Shown in pieces: positions 6,634 to 8,308 of a stretch of DNA of 8,308 bases. The position numbers and the translations under genes are program-made. Origin of the DNA: an uncultured Bacilli bacterium (GTDB lineage Bacteria; Bacillota_I; Bacilli_A; RF39; UBA660). The stretch is from NCBI GenBank assembly GCA_944345045.1, contig CALVMI010000084.1, positions 1 through 8,308 on the forward strand, given 5' to 3'. A model generated the notes under the pieces. The model searched no databases, was not told where the DNA came from, and saw only the letters and a list, made by a program, of their open reading frames with translations. How positions within the stretch are numbered: the stretch's first letter is position 1; each line of letters starts with the position of its first letter.

Positions 6634-6643
6634 CTCCTCCTTT
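6634..6643 (-). promoter_or_regulatory. Strong ribosome binding site of comEA
   Basis: AAAGGAGGAG on the minus strand, a few bases before the ATG, is the best Shine-Dalgarno match among the competence genes. By contrast comEC has only a poor site and overlaps comEA, pointing to coupled translation. Confidence 0.75.
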
Positions 6644-6657
6644 CTAAGAAGATATTT

Positions 6658-6663
6658 TTTATA
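6658..6663 (-). promoter_or_regulatory. Candidate comEA -10 element
   Basis: TATAAA lies in the ftsW-comEA gap and would give a leader of about 20 bases with the strong ribosome site. The -35 region is only a T-run, so this is a weak, composition-prone match. No ComK-box pattern was recognised in the gap. Confidence 0.3.
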
Positions 6664-6736
6664 CCTTCTACTATTACATACAAAAAAAATTAGCGATTTC
6701 CTTCTTTTTTTTGAAATTTTTTTCATTTTTTCAAAA

Positions 6737-7894
6737 TCATTTAAGGAGAGCTAATTCTCTTTTTTCAGCATTTTGTTTATTTTCAATTGAAATACGTTCA
6801 ACAACAAACAAAATTAAAATAATATTCATATTAAAACTACCACCGTAGCTTAAAAAAGGAAGCGGAACACCAGTTAAAGGTATCAAAGCTAAAATTCCCA
6901 TAAAATTAATTAATAAATGTAAAAGAATATAAATAAATGTACCATAGCAAATTAAAGCATTGCGAATAGAATCAGCTGCTTTAGCTATTTTTAAAATTCG
7001 ATATAACAAATAGACATAACCAATAATAACTAACGCACCTACTAACAAACCTAATTCTTCAACTAAAATTGGAAAAATAAAATCAGTATGTGCTTCTGGC
7101 AAATATAAATATTTTTGACTAGAATTTCCAAGTCCTACTCCAAATAAACCACCATTATGTAAAGCAATAAAACCATTACAAACTTGATATCCTGTATCTT
7201 CCATATATCTAGAACAAGGGGAACGAAATTTCAATCTAGCTAACTGAGTACTATTAAAAAGATCAGAACCGCTATATAGTAAAGCAATACCACCGATTAT
7301 TACAGCAATACCCAAATATTTTATAATTTTCACTTTACTATCTTTTTCAAAAGGAACAGCCAAAAACATAAAAAATACAATTCCAGCAATTATAACTGCA
7401 CCACCGAAATCCGGTTGCATAGCTACTAAAAAGAAAATAACAATTGCCATGATAATGGGAATAAAATTATACATAAAAGGTTTAGTTTTTTTTATACTTC
7501 TCTCATAAAAGCAGGCCATAAACAAAATCAAAGCCGTTTTAGCAAACTCAGTTGGTTGCAAATTAAAAAAGCCTAAATCAAGCCAACTTTGAGCGCCACC
7601 CGCAATAAAACCATAACCAAAAACCAAAAAAAGTAAAGATAAAACAACAAGTAAGTACAGAGGTGCTAAAAACCGATATTTTTTAGTAGGAATACGCAAG
7701 ACAAACACAATACCAACAAAAAAAGAAGCACATATAAACATAAGTTGTCTAATAAAAAAATACGATGGCGAAACAGCATATCGTAAAACAGCTGATACGC
7801 TTGAAGCACTCAAAATCATAACTAAACCCAAAATAGAATACGCAATCATGAGAAAGAAAATCGGCTTATCCATTTTCTGAAACAATGATTTCAT
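6737..7894 (-). CDS. ftsW: SEDS-family peptidoglycan glycosyltransferase (FtsW/RodA)
   Basis: A 385-residue polytopic membrane protein with about ten helices. SEDS proteins polymerise lipid II into glycan strands together with a class B penicillin-binding protein, FtsW in division and RodA in elongation. Visible family motifs are GGAQSWLDLGFFNLQPTEFAK (W104 in the conserved position), QPDFGG, DTGYQVCNGFIALHNGGLFGVGLGNS, and YLPEAHTDFIFPILVEELG with the catalytic-type Asp at 271. The closing block is LTGVPLPFLSYGGS. The LPEAHTDFIF and PLPFLSYGGS wording favours the FtsW branch, but RodA cannot be excluded. The ATG at 7894 is chosen over one 15 codons upstream because AGGTGG (7899-7904) sits 4 bases before it and the upstream codons (CKCFFYDMIIIGG) do not resemble SEDS N-termini. 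Its presence shows the organism makes peptidoglycan. A 105-base gap without an obvious terminator separates it from comEA. Confidence 0.93.
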   Translation of the reverse strand: MKSLFQKMDKPIFFLMIAYSILGLVMILSASSVSAVLRYAVSPSYFFIRQLMFICASFFVGIVFVLRIPTKKYRFLAPLYLLVVLSLLFLVFGYGFIAGGAQSWLDLGFFNLQPTEFAKTALILFMACFYERSIKKTKPFMYNFIPIIMAIVIFFLVAMQPDFGGAVIIAGIVFFMFLAVPFEKDSKVKIIKYLGIAVIIGGIALLYSGSDLFNSTQLARLKFRSPCSRYMEDTGYQVCNGFIALHNGGLFGVGLGNSSQKYLYLPEAHTDFIFPILVEELGLLVGALVIIGYVYLLYRILKIAKAADSIRNALICYGTFIYILLHLLINFMGILALIPLTGVPLPFLSYGGSFNMNIILILFVVERISIENKQNAEKRELALLK

Positions 7895-7910
7895 GCTACC
7901 ACCTATAATA

Positions 7911-7974
7911 ATCATATCATAAAAAAAGCATTTACACATCTAGAAATCTATCTTTTATGAAAATAGAATGTCAA
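7911..7974 (-). promoter_or_regulatory. Promoter region of ftsW/rodA
   Basis: Two candidates lie in the gap. TTGACA (7969-7974) is a perfect -35 with TAGATT (7945-7950) 18 bases on. TGATATGAT (7911-7919) is an extended -10 one base from consensus and very close to the ribosome site. Which one is used cannot be told from sequence. No clear terminator for the upstream gene is seen in this gap. Confidence 0.45.
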
Positions 7975-7980
7975 AAAAGT

Positions 7981-8308
7981 TTAATTTATTGGTGTCAAAA
8001 CAACGCGGAAACTAATATGACCAGCCGCATAACCCTGCCCCTCAGCGAACGCAAATGTGCCCGCAGCTAAACCACGATAGTGATCGCCACCACGTAGGAA
8101 ACACGGAGCGATGGAATTCACAAAGTGAGCGTAGTCGGCGTACCAACTTGATATTTGCCTTGTTTGAGTTAAATATTTTGCACTGACAAATGGTCCCATC
8201 TCTCCTGTCGTATCTCCTAGTATTCTTCGTTGATATTGTTGATTTGTTGTACTATACGCATAGGTATCATAATATTTACTGTCTGGAAAGTCATATTCTC
8301 CTGTTAAT
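7981..8308 (-). CDS. C-terminal end of an unknown surface/prepilin-like or C-type-lectin-fold protein (runs off right edge)
   Basis: The last 108 residues are visible; the frame is open through the window edge, so the start is outside. It reads LTGEYDFPDSKYYDTYAYST, then LGDTTGEMGPF, SSWYADYAHFVNS, CFLRGGDHYRG and GHISFRVVLTP at the C-terminus. The order W...F(L)RGG...G.FAF...SFRVVL resembles the C-terminal half of formylglycine-generating-enzyme/C-type-lectin folds. From memory it also resembles prepilin-like proteins of uncultured gut Bacilli. The last ~180 bases are about 49% GC, against about 30% for the neighbours, suggesting a different evolutionary origin or rapid exchange. A prepilin would fit with the competence genes, but the N-terminal methylation motif is not in the window. 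The methionine at 8199 is internal, not the start. Confidence 0.65.
   Translation of the reverse strand, partial: LTGEYDFPDSKYYDTYAYSTTNQQYQRRILGDTTGEMGPFVSAKYLTQTRQISSWYADYAHFVNSIAPCFLRGGDHYRGLAAGTFAFAEGQGYAAGHISFRVVLTPIN

Noticed and set aside
6709..6736. Inverted repeat TTTTGAAA...TTTCAAAA after ftsW as a terminator
   Set aside because: On the minus strand the stem is almost all A/T and is followed by A, not T, so it would not act as a rho-independent terminator for ftsW.
7895..7939. Upstream ATG start for ftsW/rodA
   Set aside because: The extra 15 residues (CKCFFYDMIIIGG-like) are unlike SEDS N-termini and overlap the ribosome site and a promoter element.
1..8308. tRNA, rRNA, CRISPR arrays and insertion-sequence transposases
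   Set aside because: No cloverleaf-like segments, regular spaced repeats or transposase motifs were seen on either strand.

Overview
The window is AT-rich DNA (about 30% GC by eye). Its gene set points to a walled, low-GC Firmicute of the Bacilli/Erysipelotrichia/RF39 type: CvpA-family protein, RNase HIII, ComEA, ComEC, HolA and FtsW/RodA. Shine-Dalgarno sites are of the AGGAGGTGAT type, TGA appears as a stop and TGG encodes Trp, so the standard bacterial code fits and a Mycoplasma code does not. The closing gene fragment, with an RGG...SFRVVL ending, resembles a surface or prepilin-like family that I recall from uncultured gut Bacilli. The exact lineage is an inference.

Layout. Positions 1-398 (minus) hold the N-terminal part of a CvpA-family membrane protein running off the left edge. 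It is divergent from rnhC (526-1458, plus), as in the Bacillus rnhC/zapA/yshB neighbourhood but without zapA. A bidirectional terminator at 1457-1487 lies between rnhC and the minus-strand genes that fill the rest of the window. Read in the direction of transcription these are: the 3' end of a large unknown gene (8308-7981), ftsW/rodA (7894-6737), comEA (6631-6002), comEC (6033-3967), a CheD-like gene (3905-3069), a displaced ComEC C-terminal fragment (3018-2455) and holA (2418-1486).

The notable region is comEC to holA. In Bacilli the order comEA-comEC-holA is usual. Here comEC is a chimera. Its first ~500 codons have about 33% GC, and from just after the HGDYDH zinc motif to the stop its coding sequence falls to about 19% GC. 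After a CheD-like gene with its own promoter and terminator comes a second ComEC tail. This begins exactly at the same HGDYDH motif, has host-like GC (about 31%), and sits directly next to holA where the original comEC tail should be. The simplest reading is that a ~1.5 kb foreign block (replacement comEC tail, CheD-like gene and terminator) entered comEC at the zinc-motif codons. It restored a full-length ComEC and pushed the old tail downstream as a remnant. No recombinase is visible.

Together the genes cover DNA uptake (ComEA binding DNA outside the membrane, ComEC as channel), replication (HolA clamp-loader delta), R-loop/RNA-primer removal (RNase HIII) and peptidoglycan synthesis (SEDS protein). 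The CheD-like protein has no chemotaxis neighbours and is best viewed as an orphan cysteine deamidase/amidohydrolase-type protein of unknown target.
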